Positions 21,950-32,985 of a stretch of 64,000 nucleotides of DNA are shown one piece after another. Made by a program: the position numbers and the translations under genes. The stretch lies in NCBI GenBank assembly GCA_014529385.2, contig CM043962.1, positions 87,649,680 to 87,713,679 of the forward strand, read 5' to 3'. The notes beneath the pieces are model-generated. The model was not told the origin of the DNA. It searched no databases and worked only from the letters and a program-made list of their open reading frames with translations. This stretch comes from Adiantum capillus-veneris (taxonomy: Eukaryota; Streptophyta; Polypodiopsida; Polypodiales; Pteridaceae). Position 1 is the stretch's first letter; the number at the start of each line of letters is the position of its first letter.

Positions 21950-23325
21950 AACGCATAATATGGATCGAGACCGCTCAAACCATATTGGATGGCAACGATA
22001 CTTTGCACCGGTGAGGGCAAGAACCATATGCCACACCCATGCTAAGTTTTAGAGTCATTTGATATGGTTTGGGTGATCAAAGTTCATACTATGCGCTAAA
22101 ATGGACCATATGGCTCATACGACCTATGTTAGCGTATAGTATGGGTCTTGATCACCCAAACTATATAGGATGGCCACGAGATTTTGCATGGGTGGGGATG
22201 AGCACCATTATCCCACCCCTACAAATTTTCACAACCATCTAAATTGGTATGGGCATTCAAGGCCCATACTATGTGCTAAAATGGGTTGTATGAGCCATAC
22301 GGTCTGTTTTAGCGCATAGTATGGTTCGAGACTACCCAAACCATATTGGATGGCCACAAGACTTTTCACGGGTGGAGGTGAGAATCATTATCTAACCCCT
22401 ACAAATCTACACAACCATCCAATATGGTATTAGTGGTCAAGGCTCATACTATGTGCTAAAATGGGTCGTATGAACCACGTGGCTCATTTTAGCACATAGT
22501 ATGATTCGGGACTGCACAAACTATATCAGATGAATAAAATAATTTTATGGGTTGGGACGAGTACCATTCCTCTACCCATGAAATTTCAAAGCCATTTGAT
22601 GCGGTATAGGCAGTCAAAGCCCTCACTATGCACTAAAATGGGATGTATGAGACATATGGTTCATTTTAGTGCATAGAATTGGTCGGGACTGCCCAAACAT
22701 ATTGGATGGCTCTGAAACTTTTCATGGGTGGAATTGAGAACAAATCACCCCTGCGTGCAAAGTTTCACATCCATCCAGTATGGTATAGGCCGTCAAGGCC
22801 CAAACTATGCGTTAAAATGGGTTGTATGGCTCGTACGACCCATTTTAGGGCATAGTATGACTTGGGACCACCCAAACCACATCGGATGGCCGTGAGACCT
22901 TTCAAAGTATGGGGATAATAACCATTTTCCCCATCCCTGCAAAGTTTCACATGGATCAAATATGGTTTGGGCGATCAAGGCCCATACTAGGTGCTAAAAT
23001 GGTCCGTATGGCTCATATGGCCAATTTTAGCGTATATTATTTATAGGGACCTTCCAAACGATATCGGATGGCCACAAAAAATTTCATGGATGGAGATGAG
23101 CGCGATTTCCCAATCCATGCAAAGTTTCATAGCCATCCAAACTACTATGGGTGGTCAAGGCCCATACTATGCGGTAAAATGGATCATATGGCTTGTACGG
23201 TCCATTTTAGCGTATAGTATGGTTCGAAACCACCCAAACCATATCGGATGGCCACGTGACTTTGCACGGGTGGGTTTCAAATACATTTCTCCACACTTGC
23301 AAAGTCTCATGGCCATCCTTCTAGT
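21950..23325. repeat. Monomeric, more diverged satellite flank
   Basis: Roughly eight monomers with the same dyad structure, but without the A-B-C-D order seen to the left. Sequences at the second dyad centre (for example GGGATGAGCACCATTATCCC) differ from all four types. It ends within a monomer at ...CATGGCCATCC. Confidence 0.8.
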
Positions 23326-23830
23326 TATAACACAGGTGGCCCGTCGACACTATACCGACTCCATCATGGTGTCATCAGCCATGGTGTTGTTCGCTTCGTT
23401 CTTCATGCACGTGTCGGCCCTCATCGACACACCTGTCGTGTTGGATCACCCATTCGCCCATGCTGTCCCATTCATCGCACTCGTGCACGGTCCGTCGGCC
23501 TCGCCGATGCTATCATCCCCATCACTGTGAAGTCGGCGGTGGCATCATTCGCTTTGTCCTTCATGCACTCTTTGATCCTCGTGTGGCTCACACGTCGACC
23601 CACGCGGCCCCATCACTCTTGACATGCATGGCTAATCGGCGCTCTCGACCTTGATTGGCTCCATCACGGTGTAGTTGACGGCGTCGTCCTCTTTGTGCTT
23701 TAAGCACCCACTCACTTGCCCACCCATGTCGGCCCGATCCATCCTGTCATCAAAAACTTGCACGAATGACCCCTCGATTGTCCTCCCTTGACGTAGTTGG
23801 CCCCGACAGTGCACTCTAATTGCCAACTCA
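23326..23830. repeat. GC-rich degenerate repeat next to the satellite
   Basis: Three loosely related segments carry CTCCATCA(T/C)GGTGT followed by CGTTCTTCATGCAC-like words, near 23360, 23540 and 23655. Composition is much more GC-rich than the satellite. Open frames on both strands look incidental. Confidence 0.45.
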
Positions 23831-23834
23831 TCCA

Positions 23835-24170
23835 CCACCCTCCACTGCCACCTTGCATGCCACTTCACCTTAAGTGCCATGTCATCCACCACCTCACATG
23901 CCACATGTAAGTATTGCTTGCATGGCTTGCCACATCACTCGCCACCAAGCATGCCACATCATCACCTTGCCAACTCATCACTTTCTTGTTTGCCACCTAA
24001 TCATTACATGTCACCATTTTGACACGTCATCATATGACATGGCAAATGAGGGGATCCCATACGCCACCTCATCTTTCCACCTATGCATTCCATGTCATCA
24101 ATCATCCACATCAGCTTGCCACATGGATGACCATGTCATTCATGCATGGCCACCTCAATAGCCATGTCAT
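23835..24170. repeat. Degenerate TGCCACATCATC minisatellite
   Basis: Irregular tandem words such as TTGCCACATCATCACC, CATGTCATCC and GCCACCTCATC, about 12-20 bp each, over some 330 bp. It ends at an AT-rich stretch. Confidence 0.7.
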
Positions 24171-24510
24171 TTTTATTTTTATTTTAAATAATGTAAATAA
24201 AGTAAAAATCAAGATATCTCAACTTAAATATTTACGTGGTAATTTAAGCAAAAAAATGTATATTTTTATGTAATTTTTTATTTTTTAAAAGTATAAATTA
24301 ATAATAAATTTCAATTTATTTGAAATATCATTGGATCACAAAAAAAGATTTTTTTGAATAGCTTTTGGTTTAGTTATGCACACGGGTTAGGGACCTTCCA
24401 TATCGATACAAGCCGCACGTAGCTCGCGGCGGGAAAAACGTCCGTTGTGTTCCTTGATCACACTGCGGTCCGTGCGGGAGCTTGCTATCCACAGAAAGCT
24501 AATCTATATT
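24171..24510. other. AT-rich spacer, no feature
   Basis: About 180 bp of very AT-rich sequence, followed by a short GC-rich stretch near 24410-24480. No gene or repeat family is recognised. Confidence 0.4.
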
Positions 24511-25595
24511 GCCATCACCTTGTACATAGAAATTGCTCATTGTTGTAGTCATATGCATCGATCAAAAGAAAATATACCACCCTCAACTCTTCTTGAACAT
24601 AGTTGTTGATGTTATAGTGGAAGCATAAAGTGGAATGAATCCAGAGTATTGCCATGCCATGCATGCATATAAAAAAAAAGTGTGATAAGATCTTGGCTTT
24701 AATGACGGTCTCCACAATGTGAGCAGATGCCATACGTGAATTGCACGATGTGTACACATCACAATTCGTCATTTCAGACCATAACTGCTGTGAGCTTATA
24801 TCCTCTTATTGTTGAATGTGTGTGTCACTATCCTTGGTTCTAAGTCAATGGATAGTACTTGGCACGAAATGGAAGCCTTCCTTCTCATTATAATTGTCAA
24901 AGCACTTGCTTTGCACAACCAAAAAATCATGTCCAATTTAAAGATGAAATATAAGAAACAAGAGGAACTTGAAATTGGCTAACCTTGTCCCCCCTCCATG
25001 GCCCGTGGTCCTGAAATTCAGAGAGAGTTGCTCGCTTGAGAGCGAATTTTGTCCTTTTACTTGAAACATGATCATAGCCATCCGTATTGATGAATTTAGC
25101 TCGTAGCTATGTATACTAAAAAATTAAGAGCTGTCGGTTGTACCCTATATGTCCTCATGTCTGGGTTCATACCGAACTCCAATAATAAGTAGGTAGACAT
25201 GTTGCCAAAGTTCTCCCAAGTTTGTTTGCTGATAGCATATTCCAAACTTTTGAAACTTCTATGCAGTATGCCTAAAGTGAAGCCTTGCTTCCTAGAATTG
25301 ATCACGCGTGCTCATAGGTAACAAATGCTCATGTTGCCATTCAAACGTCAAAGTAAAAGAGAATCAACCCTGTCGAGTTTGCATAGAGAATCGGCCTTGC
25401 CTAACATACATCTTATTAAGAATCGTGAGATTGCTCAATGTTGTGACAATAAATAGCTTGGAAAACATAGCTATCAAACTTCCTCTTAATGCCAATCTTT
25501 GCTTGATCGAAGCAACATTTGCTTGTCAAATTGGCATTGCAAAATCCTACAAGATGAAATGAGTTCAAAAATAAACATAAATTTAAGGTACTTAC

Positions 25596-25694
25596 AAATT
25601 TTCTGTGACCATCGCCCTTGGCATCAAAAGTTGTAGCAGCCCATGGCATGATTGTGCTTTCAATGTACTTTGTGTACTCCTTCACTCTAGCAAG
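25596..25694 (-). CDS. Possible exon of an unidentified gene
   Basis: Exactly 33 codons between TAATTACAG| and |GTAAGTACC, a near-consensus donor. It includes EYTKYIESTIMPWAATTFDA. It does not join in phase to the candidate exon at 26243-26362 without a further exon between. Family is not recognised. Confidence 0.28.
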
Positions 25695-26242
25695 CTGTAA
25701 TTACTTTAGAGTGATTGAGCACCCAATACATATACATATATATGATCCGCGCTCCTAGAAGACTTGCTTTTCCCCTCCTCTTGAAAGTAGAAATAGGACA
25801 TATCAAAGAGATATTGGCCGATGTGATACCCAAGCCGGTTCTTGAGAGACTAATGTACCATGGTGCATCTTATAGAATTTTCATGTTAAAATGAGGTTAA
25901 CCCTGGCAATTGTCAACCTTGTTGAGTATGATGCCACACTGCAAGCATAAAAATATTTCCAACAATTGTATAAACAAAGCGTATGTGTCCAATACTGCTT
26001 GCATGCACTAGGTATTAAGTACCTTTAAAAACTCGTCCGAACACGTTTGTCTACAATGGGTTGATCATGGCTTTTTTTTCCTACCTCAATTGTAGTAAAC
26101 TTGCTTGGGGGCCATGCCCATGTAGCCCAATCGTGTATATTGTATGCAAGTAATTATGACCTTTGATGCATGCTTCTTGTTAGGCCTTGCCCTCTGATGA
26201 TAGTGAGTCCACGCACTAACGTCAAAGTGTTGAGGTATTTAC

Positions 26243-26362
26243 TGCTTGACTCTGGCTACACAAGCTTTTCTCATAAGTGCCCTTGTATGGATCCTTGCTC
26301 TCTTATAGTGCAAGTCACTGGCCATCCGTGATTGGCCTTTATTGCTAGGAAGCCTTGTTGAC
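26243..26362 (-). CDS. Possible exon of an unidentified gene
   Basis: 120 nt between GATGCAG| and |GTAAATACC, open in the phase set by the previous candidate exon. It encodes a basic stretch including MASDLHYKRARIHTRALMRK. Function is unknown. The two-exon phase agreement is suggestive but could be chance. Confidence 0.22.
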
Positions 26363-26414
26363 CTGCATCAATTATGATTATAATCAGTTGATTAAACAAA
26401 ATAAAAGAAGCTAC

Positions 26415-26463
26415 CTTTGTTCTCCATTCCCTTGGAGCCCATTAAGGCCAAAAATAGGCCTTG
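26415..26463 (-). CDS. Possible small exon of an unidentified gene
   Basis: 49 nt between an AG acceptor (ATACAAG|CA) and a GT donor (AAAG|GTAGC), reading RPIFGLNGLQGNGEQ. Its reading phase joins correctly to the candidate exon at 26243-26362 across a 52-bp AT-rich interval with GT...TGCAG ends, which is short for a plant intron. I do not recognise the protein. Confidence 0.22.
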
Positions 26464-27252
26464 CTTGTATCAAAATTTAACATTCAAAGATCCTTCAATA
26501 GAATTCAGAACCGCTACATTATTTCTTGCTCATGCCTTGCATGCATTCGAAAATAAACTTGGAGCAATAAGTTGCATCTAAAACTCATTTCAAAAATCAA
26601 CTTGAAGTGTCTGTTGGATTCAATCCTACCATGGAAACATGATTTTCCAACTATGCATGCCAAGTGGTTGATGACCCGTGACCTTTTTGTAGAACTACAT
26701 CTTGATGATTGTTTTTCATGAAATTTGGTGCATGTTGGCACTCTAAAATGTAAAAATTATGTAATATTGAAGGCCTTGTCGCAAGGATGCATAGATGTAG
26801 GTGCTTAGTGCTACTCTCATGCCTTGCCGAAGGTCCAAAACCGACAGACTCATGCTGAGCATAGGTTCATTTGCTCGGGCGTGGGCTAACACCCTTGTTT
26901 TGGGAGGTGCCCAATTTAGGTTGCCCCTTGTGCTCAAAACATGAAAAAAAAAAGCTACACATCGAGACGGAGGTCCTATTTCGGTAGCACATGGGTTGAA
27001 AGATTCATTTAGTGGGCACTATGTTGCTTGCATGGCCACTCCATGGCCACGATGAAGAGACAAAAACCGTCAAGCATGCCATGGTTCTCCTCTTTGGAGT
27101 AGATCCTCCAAAGTTCGATTATGTAGGCCATCCTTGACTCGTTGTGTGAGAAAAGGGTAGTTCCCATCGCCCATGGCTCAGAGTTATCTCTTGACTTACA
27201 TTCCTCACAAATAGGAGCAGTTTCCTGCATGCTCCCCATGGGCTTTGGAGGG

Positions 27253-27254
<2 letters not shown>

Positions 27255-27344
<90 letters not shown>
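27255..27344. repeat. (GA)n microsatellite, about 45 units
   Basis: Uninterrupted GA repeats preceded by GGAGGGGG. Confidence 0.97.
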
Positions 27345-27347
<3 letters not shown>

Positions 27348-27471
27348 TATGCATCACCATGCAAGGACACCACCTACGTTTGCTTTCCCCCTCCTCCATA
27401 GCTCCCCTCTCCCCTGAGCTCTGACACCGATCTAAGACCACGGGGGACTAGACCATGCAACTCACCACCCA

Positions 27472-27525
27472 ACCTCGCTATATGTAGTCTTGTAGCCAAC
27501 CTTGCTATATATAGGGTTGTAGCCA
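27472..27525. repeat. 27-bp tandem duplication
   Basis: CCTCGCTATATGTAGTCTTG and CCTTGCTATATATAGGGTTG, each followed by TAGCCA, lie side by side. Confidence 0.75.
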
Positions 27526-27599
27526 TCCAAATATAGGCCTACCTGATCTTAGCCTAAGCATGACAATGTACTTGATGTGGAAAGGGCTGAGAATGAGTA

Positions 27600-28075
27600 G
27601 GCTAGAATGGTTGGTGCATACTTTGCATGACATTAAATTGAATGCACCTTTATCTAGTTGCAGTCTTTCATGTTCTTGCCATGAATCTTATGCATCAGAT
27701 TGTTATGCTTTGGCTGTTTCTATCTTATGTGATGTAGAGGAACCTCTGTCTTTTGTTGAAGCACAAAATTCAAAAAATTGTATGGCTGCCATGCAATCAA
27801 AATATGATGCACCTATAGAGAATGACACATGGACTTTATGTGATTTTCCTCTTGGCAAAAAGTCCATTGGTACGAAGTGGATTTACAAGTTGAAACGCAA
27901 GCCAAATGGTGAGATTGATTTCTATAAGGCTCAACTTGTTGCAAAGGGTCATGCACAACAAAAAGGCATAGATTATGAAGAGAATTTTGCTCCCACGTGT
28001 CATATGACTATTGTGCATTTTCTATGTGCATTGGTAGCTCATTTTGGAAAGGACAAGAGGATAAAGTGTGCAAAT
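27600..28075 (+). pseudogene. copia reverse transcriptase, N-terminal part
   Basis: Reads NDTWTLCDFPLGKKSIGTKW and GHAQQKGIDYEENFAPTCHM, the start of copia reverse transcriptase. It runs into the target duplication CAAAT (28071-28075). Sequence between FLCALVAHFGKDK and the insertion already lacks the LDIKTAFLNG motif, so the element was damaged before it was interrupted. Confidence 0.88.
28071..28075. other. Target-site duplication CAAAT (left)
   Basis: CAAAT precedes the left LTR and is repeated at 33268-33272 after the right LTR. A 5-bp duplication is typical of copia integration. Confidence 0.93.
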
Positions 28076-28357
28076 TGTTGAAGATGATGAAACAGAAAAC
28101 AGAAGGAAGACAGCAACTCAGAGTAGGAAGAAGATGGAGAAGGAGAAGACACAGAGCTTGTGTACGAGATCTCTGTAGTCTCTCTCTATGTATTGGAATA
28201 ATAATAATGTATGTACAAACTCAGAGCTACAAAGCTTATATGAAACCCTAAGAGATAAGGTGTCCTTTCACACCAGATGTCCAGGGGGAAAAACCCAGTG
28301 GGAGAAAAGTGCCCCTGGTGAAGCGCGTATACACACTAACACTACTACATGTCTACA
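28076..28357 (-). repeat. 3' LTR of the young copia element
   Basis: 282 bp, TGTTGAAGATGATG...TGTCTACA on the plus strand, apparently identical to the copy at 32986-33267. Confidence 0.97.
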
Positions 28358-28367
28358 AATCCCCCCT
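28358..28367 (-). promoter_or_regulatory. Polypurine tract of the young copia element
   Basis: AGGGGGGATT on the minus strand, immediately before the 3' LTR. It is the expected primer for plus-strand DNA synthesis. Confidence 0.85.
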
Positions 28368-28404
28368 GTAGTGATAGTGTGAATCCGTACAAGGTAGCAG
28401 ATCA

Positions 28405-31400
28405 TCATGTGTATGAGAGTAAGCCCAAAGCTTTTCGGAAAGCTTCAAACTTTTCTCGTGATAACGCCTTCGTAAATAGATCTGCAATGTTATCCTGTGT
28501 AGGACAGTAAGTTAGTGTGATCTCCCCTGCATGTAGCCTTTCCCTGACATAGTGGTAGTGAACCTCTATGTGCTTTGTTCTTGCATGAAATACTGGATTC
28601 CTTGCAACTGCCATAGCACTCTGATTGTCAGTGAAAATGGTAGTGGGTGCCTGCTGACACTCACAAAGATCTGCCAATAACCTGCGTATCCATACACAAT
28701 CAACTGTTGCCGTGAAAGCTGCCCTGTACTCAGCTTCACAAGTTGATGTAGCCACTGTGGGTTGCTTCTTGCTTAGCCAAGATATACATGCATTTCCCAA
28801 GAAAAAACAATTGCCACTTGTGGAATGTCGTGTGTCAAAATCACCAGCCCAATCTGAATCGCTGTAACCAAGAAGCTGCATAGAACTGTGCTTTCCATAC
28901 ATATCCCCCCTTGGAAAGAACATGGCAAGATTAGGGGTACCTGAAAGGTAACGAAGTATGCGTTTCACAGCCTGCCAATGATGCATACCTGGGCTGTGCA
29001 TAAATCTGCTTGCTTGTGAAACCCCAAATTGAATGTCTGGACGAGTGTTGCCTGCCAAATATATCAAGCAACCAACCGCTGCTGCATAAGTATGTACATC
29101 AAATGTTTCTCCAGCATCATGCATGCTCAACTTTGATCCAGTTTCTACGGGTGTAGAGATTGGCTTACAATTTTGCATACCAAACTTGTCCAAAATTTTA
29201 TGCAAATATTTTGCCTGCAACATGTATATGCCATCCTCTGATTGCACAAACTGAATACCCAAGTAATAATGTAGCAAACCAAGATCAGACATCTCAAAGG
29301 TTTTTCTCAAAGCATCTTTAAACGCTTCAATTTCATTTGCATTATTGCCTGTAAGAAGCATATCATCCACATAAAGTGTTAGCATAATGAGAACTCCATC
29401 TCTCTTTTTGACATACAAAGTACTTTCTGTTGGACTATTCTGAAATCCCTGGCCAATCAAATAAGTATGTATCTTCTCATACCATGCTCTTGGAGCCTGT
29501 TTGAGACCATACAAAGCTTTACGCAATCTACATACCTTTTGCTCTTGACCTTTTACAACAAAACCACTTGGTTGACTTACATAAACTTCTTCCTGCAAAT
29601 CACCATTCAAAAAAGCAGTCTTGATATCCAACTGATGCACTTTCCAACCATGATGAGCAGCAATTGCAACTAGTGATCTAACTGTGGACGCACGAGAAGT
29701 AGGAGCAAAGGTTTCATCATAATCTATGCCTTTCTGTTGCGCATAGCCTTTTGCCACAAGCCTTGCTTTGTACCTGTCAACAGTACCATCTTGTTTCCTT
29801 TTTACCTTAAAAACCCACTTTGTACCAATAGGCTTTTTACCTGTAGGCAAGTCCACTAGATCCCATGTATGATTCTTATGAATAGAATCAATTTCTTGCT
29901 GCATAGCATCTTTCCACTGAACACACTCTAAAGCTTGTTCAAATGAATCAGGCTCATCTGCATCACAAAGAGTGCTAAAGCAAGCCAAATCTACTTGCTC
30001 TCTGCCAAAAGTAGTACCAGCACGTGTTTTTCGTGGCAACGGTGCATCCAACTTGCTATCCTGCAAAGTTTTCTGAACCCATTTAGGCAAGGTTCTTTCT
30101 TCCCTGAGAACTTCTTGCTCTTCATGCACAATTTCCTCTACATCATGAGGTGTCACATGCTGATCAAAAGATTGATCAAGATTATCAACCTGTTGTGATT
30201 CTTGATTCTCCACAAAAGAAGGAAGCAAACCTTCAAATACATCATGTGTCTGCATATGAGGTACATCAAAAGCAACCATAGGTTGAGCAGTAGTTTCTGC
30301 AAAAATTACATCACGACTTTCAAAAATCTTGTTTGTAGCAGGATTGTAAAGTCTATAACCTTTACTTCCACTACTGTACCCCACAAATATACATTTGATT
30401 GCCTTATCATCAAGCTTCCCACGTAACTGCTGAGGGATGTGAGCATAAGCAAGACAACCAAAAACACGAAGATAACTGACTGAAGGTTTTTTGTCATACC
30501 AAGCTTCATATGCAGTAATGGTCTTCAAGGCACGAGTAGGACACCTGTTCAAAACATGTGCTGCACAAGCAACTGCCTCCATCCATAGTTTATGAGGCAA
30601 ACTCTTAGCCTTGAGCATACATCTAGCCGTCTCCATTAAAGACCTGTTCTTCCTTTCTGCAACACCATTCTGTTGTGGTGTGTATGGCATAGTGCATTGG
30701 TGTTTAATGCCTTTCTTTCCCAAAAAATCCTTAAATGCACCTGACATGTATTCACCTCCTCGATCGGTACGAAGAGTCTGTACTTTGCAACCTGTTTCAT
30801 TTTCAACCATGGCGACATAATGTTGAAAAACTGCAAACACGTCTGACTTTGCTTTGAGTGGATACACCCAACAAAACCTGGAAAAGTCATCAATGAAGGT
30901 CACAAAATAAAGGCTGTTTCCCAAAGATGGCGTCCTCATAGGACCACATACATCACTGTGTACAAGCTGCAACTTTCGTGTCGCTCTAACTGAACCATCC
31001 TGCGAAAATGCAAATCTGTGCATCTTTCCAAGAACGCAACCTTCACATACATGTCTTGGTGGCATCTCCAATAAAGACAAATCATGCACCATATTATGAC
31101 GTTGTAAAGTCATCAAACTGCCATAACTAACATGCCCAAATCTAGCATGCCACAACTCAGCATCCTGCATGGCCTGAGTCTTTGTTTCTGCAATACATAC
31201 CTGAATCTGCTTTTCATAACGATCTAGCACAAATAGTCCATTGTCCAGCGTACCTGTAGTGATAAGAGAATAACCATTCTCTCGATCTCGTACAACACAT
31301 CTGTCATCCTCAAAAATGACCCGAAGACCAATTTTTGCAAGAGAGGATACAGACAACAAATTCTTCTTGATCCCTGGAACATATAAGACATCTGGCAAGC

Positions 31401-32601
31401 ATAAATCTGAACCATCTGAAATGGTAATCAAAATCTTACCAACGCCTTTGATTGGATAAGAAGCATTATTTGCACATGTCACCTTCTTTCCTGCTGGAGC
31501 TGCATCCAATGAACAAAACAAATCCTTCCTTGAAGTAATATGCCTGGATGCACCACTATCAAAGTACCAAATCATTTGTGTCTTGTCAACACTGTAAGCA
31601 GAAAAATCTGAACATACTACAAAAGCATAAGAATCCTGCACAAAGTTTGCAGACTCTTCTTTAGCTGTAGAAGAATCACCAGAAGCTGAAACAACCAAAC
31701 TTGACTCTTTCTTCTTTTCTTTAGCAATTCGCTTTTTACACTCACTAATGTAGTGACCAGGTTTCTTGCAGTAGTGACATTTACCTTTCTTCTTGGACTT
31801 GTCTGAATCACCTTTAGACTTCTCTGAAGATTGTCCTGCACTAGACTTGGAGTGATGAGCACTCTCTTTACCCCTGTTTTTGTTCTGTACAACAAGAGCA
31901 TGATCCATACCATCCACCTGTAAAGACTTGTTCTTACGTAATTGATCCTCCTGCAATAGCAAAGCCACTAACTCTTCAAAATGAAGAGGGTCAGGATTAG
32001 CTCGCAAAGACAGAGTCAAAGAAGTCTGAAAAGTCAAATAAGATGGTGGTAGTGAATTGAGTGTTTTGGAAACCAAGTCCTTCTCTGGAATCACTTCATC
32101 AATGCTAAGCAATTGCTCTTTAAGATCCCTGATTTTTGTAAGATGCTCGACAATATCGTCACCTTCGTCCATCTGTATTTTGTCAAGTTGTTTCTTCAAA
32201 AACTCTATTCTGGCAGCGTTTCTTCCTCCAAACATAGCTTGCAGAGTGTTCCAAGCATGCTCAGAAGTTCTGCAAGATCTGATATGTGGTGTGATTGTCC
32301 TCTTTATGGTTAAGGCAATCACAGCCATAGCCTGTGCATCTTTAGTATCCCATCTCTTTTGCTCTGGAGTGACTTGTGAGGGTCCTGCACCAAAAGCTGC
32401 ACCACGACCAGGCGTGGCAGGTGCAATGCTACCTGGACGAACTTCATCTCCAGATACGTAATCCCACAATCCTTTACCAACCAAAACATTTTTGGCCATA
32501 AAAGACCAAAGAGAATAGTTGGTACCATCCAATTTGTCTTCGGATGTAAACGCACCAAAAATCTCTTTCTCCGTAGATTGAGCCATACTGTAGATGCACA
32601 C
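28405..32601 (-). CDS. Ty1/copia gag-pol polyprotein (intact)
   Basis: 1398 codons without interruption. The likely start is Met6 (32584-32586), since the preceding five residues lie in the leader. Order: gag region to about residue 230; zinc knuckle C275-C278-H283-C288; protease DSGA at 348-351; integrase zinc-binding H485, H490, C519, C522; integrase catalytic D550, D613, E649 with 35 residues between the last two; GIDYDETFAPTSR at 958-970; reverse transcriptase LDIKTAFLNG at 991-1000 and catalytic YVDD at 1077-1080; RNase H with YSDSDWAGDFDTRHSTSGN (1246-1263 region), CEAEYRA near 1288 and TDNQSA near 1324. Integrase before reverse transcriptase defines copia. It would copy the element through virus-like particles in the cytoplasm and integrate it in the nucleus. 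No key residue is missing. Confidence 0.97.
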   Translation of the reverse strand: MCIYSMAQSTEKEIFGAFTSEDKLDGTNYSLWSFMAKNVLVGKGLWDYVSGDEVRPGSIAPATPGRGAAFGAGPSQVTPEQKRWDTKDAQAMAVIALTIKRTITPHIRSCRTSEHAWNTLQAMFGGRNAARIEFLKKQLDKIQMDEGDDIVEHLTKIRDLKEQLLSIDEVIPEKDLVSKTLNSLPPSYLTFQTSLTLSLRANPDPLHFEELVALLLQEDQLRKNKSLQVDGMDHALVVQNKNRGKESAHHSKSSAGQSSEKSKGDSDKSKKKGKCHYCKKPGHYISECKKRIAKEKKKESSLVVSASGDSSTAKEESANFVQDSYAFVVCSDFSAYSVDKTQMIWYFDSGASRHITSRKDLFCSLDAAPAGKKVTCANNASYPIKGVGKILITISDGSDLCLPDVLYVPGIKKNLLSVSSLAKIGLRVIFEDDRCVVRDRENGYSLITTGTLDNGLFVLDRYEKQIQVCIAETKTQAMQDAELWHARFGHVSYGSLMTLQRHNMVHDLSLLEMPPRHVCEGCVLGKMHRFAFSQDGSVRATRKLQLVHSDVCGPMRTPSLGNSLYFVTFIDDFSRFCWVYPLKAKSDVFAVFQHYVAMVENETGCKVQTLRTDRGGEYMSGAFKDFLGKKGIKHQCTMPYTPQQNGVAERKNRSLMETARCMLKAKSLPHKLWMEAVACAAHVLNRCPTRALKTITAYEAWYDKKPSVSYLRVFGCLAYAHIPQQLRGKLDDKAIKCIFVGYSSGSKGYRLYNPATNKIFESRDVIFAETTAQPMVAFDVPHMQTHDVFEGLLPSFVENQESQQVDNLDQSFDQHVTPHDVEEIVHEEQEVLREERTLPKWVQKTLQDSKLDAPLPRKTRAGTTFGREQVDLACFSTLCDADEPDSFEQALECVQWKDAMQQEIDSIHKNHTWDLVDLPTGKKPIGTKWVFKVKRKQDGTVDRYKARLVAKGYAQQKGIDYDETFAPTSRASTVRSLVAIAAHHGWKVHQLDIKTAFLNGDLQEEVYVSQPSGFVVKGQEQKVCRLRKALYGLKQAPRAWYEKIHTYLIGQGFQNSPTESTLYVKKRDGVLIMLTLYVDDMLLTGNNANEIEAFKDALRKTFEMSDLGLLHYYLGIQFVQSEDGIYMLQAKYLHKILDKFGMQNCKPISTPVETGSKLSMHDAGETFDVHTYAAAVGCLIYLAGNTRPDIQFGVSQASRFMHSPGMHHWQAVKRILRYLSGTPNLAMFFPRGDMYGKHSSMQLLGYSDSDWAGDFDTRHSTSGNCFFLGNACISWLSKKQPTVATSTCEAEYRAAFTATVDCVWIRRLLADLCECQQAPTTIFTDNQSAMAVARNPVFHARTKHIEVHYHYVRERLHAGEITLTYCPTQDNIADLFTKALSREKFEAFRKALGLLSYT

Positions 32602-32971
32602 AAGAGAGCAAAAGAACCTCCAAGAGATTCACAAATCTCTTCTCCAATCCAAGCAAAACTCTACACAAAATCTCAGCACAAAGCTAAGACAAGCTGCTTC
32701 CCAAAAGAACTGTTTACCTGAAGAAAATCTGTCAGAAAGCACACCCTCTTGATCTAAACGCCTCGGAAAAGTAACTTCTGCTACGCTGCTCAGAACGAAA
32801 TTCTGAGGGCTCGAACGGCTTCGAAAGGGGGGTAAAACCCCAGGTCGCCTGATCAGAATACTCCCGGAACGTCGAGGATGCTCCCACGAACAAATTTTCC
32901 GAAAACTGCCTGAAAACTGCGATTGCGCGCGCGGACGCGAAAACGCAAGTAGAGGCTCTGGAAATCACCTT

Positions 32972-32983
32972 GCTCTGATACCA
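32972..32983 (-). promoter_or_regulatory. Primer-binding site (initiator tRNA-Met)
   Basis: TGGTATCAGAGC on the minus strand, 2 nt inside the 5' LTR. It is complementary to the 3' end of plant initiator tRNA-Met. Confidence 0.95.
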
Positions 32984-32985
32984 AT

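Larger units (their letters stand above)
17591..23325. repeat. 180-bp palindromic satellite, right block (about 32 monomers)
   Basis: Repeating key words (TATGCGCTAAAAT or TATGTGCTAAAAT) are mostly 178-181 bp apart, with some 162-163 bp intervals and one half-monomer loss. In each monomer the stretch from one dyad centre (near GGCTCATA) to the next (near AATAGTGCTCA) is matched, as reverse complement, by the following stretch. The true building block is therefore about 90 bp in alternating orientation. Short peptide frames across it are artefacts. Confidence 0.95.
24511..27250. other. Mostly unassigned sequence
   Basis: Outside the three candidate exons nothing is recognisable. Minus-strand frames at 25096-25305 and 27009-27239 have ordinary amino-acid composition and might be further exons, but no domain is seen. 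Confidence 0.35.

Noticed and set aside
27415-27432. GAGCTCTGACACC resembling a minus-strand tRNA-Met primer-binding site
   Set aside because: The adjoining sequence does not start with TG, no LTR pair flanks it, and one mismatch in a short motif is weak evidence.
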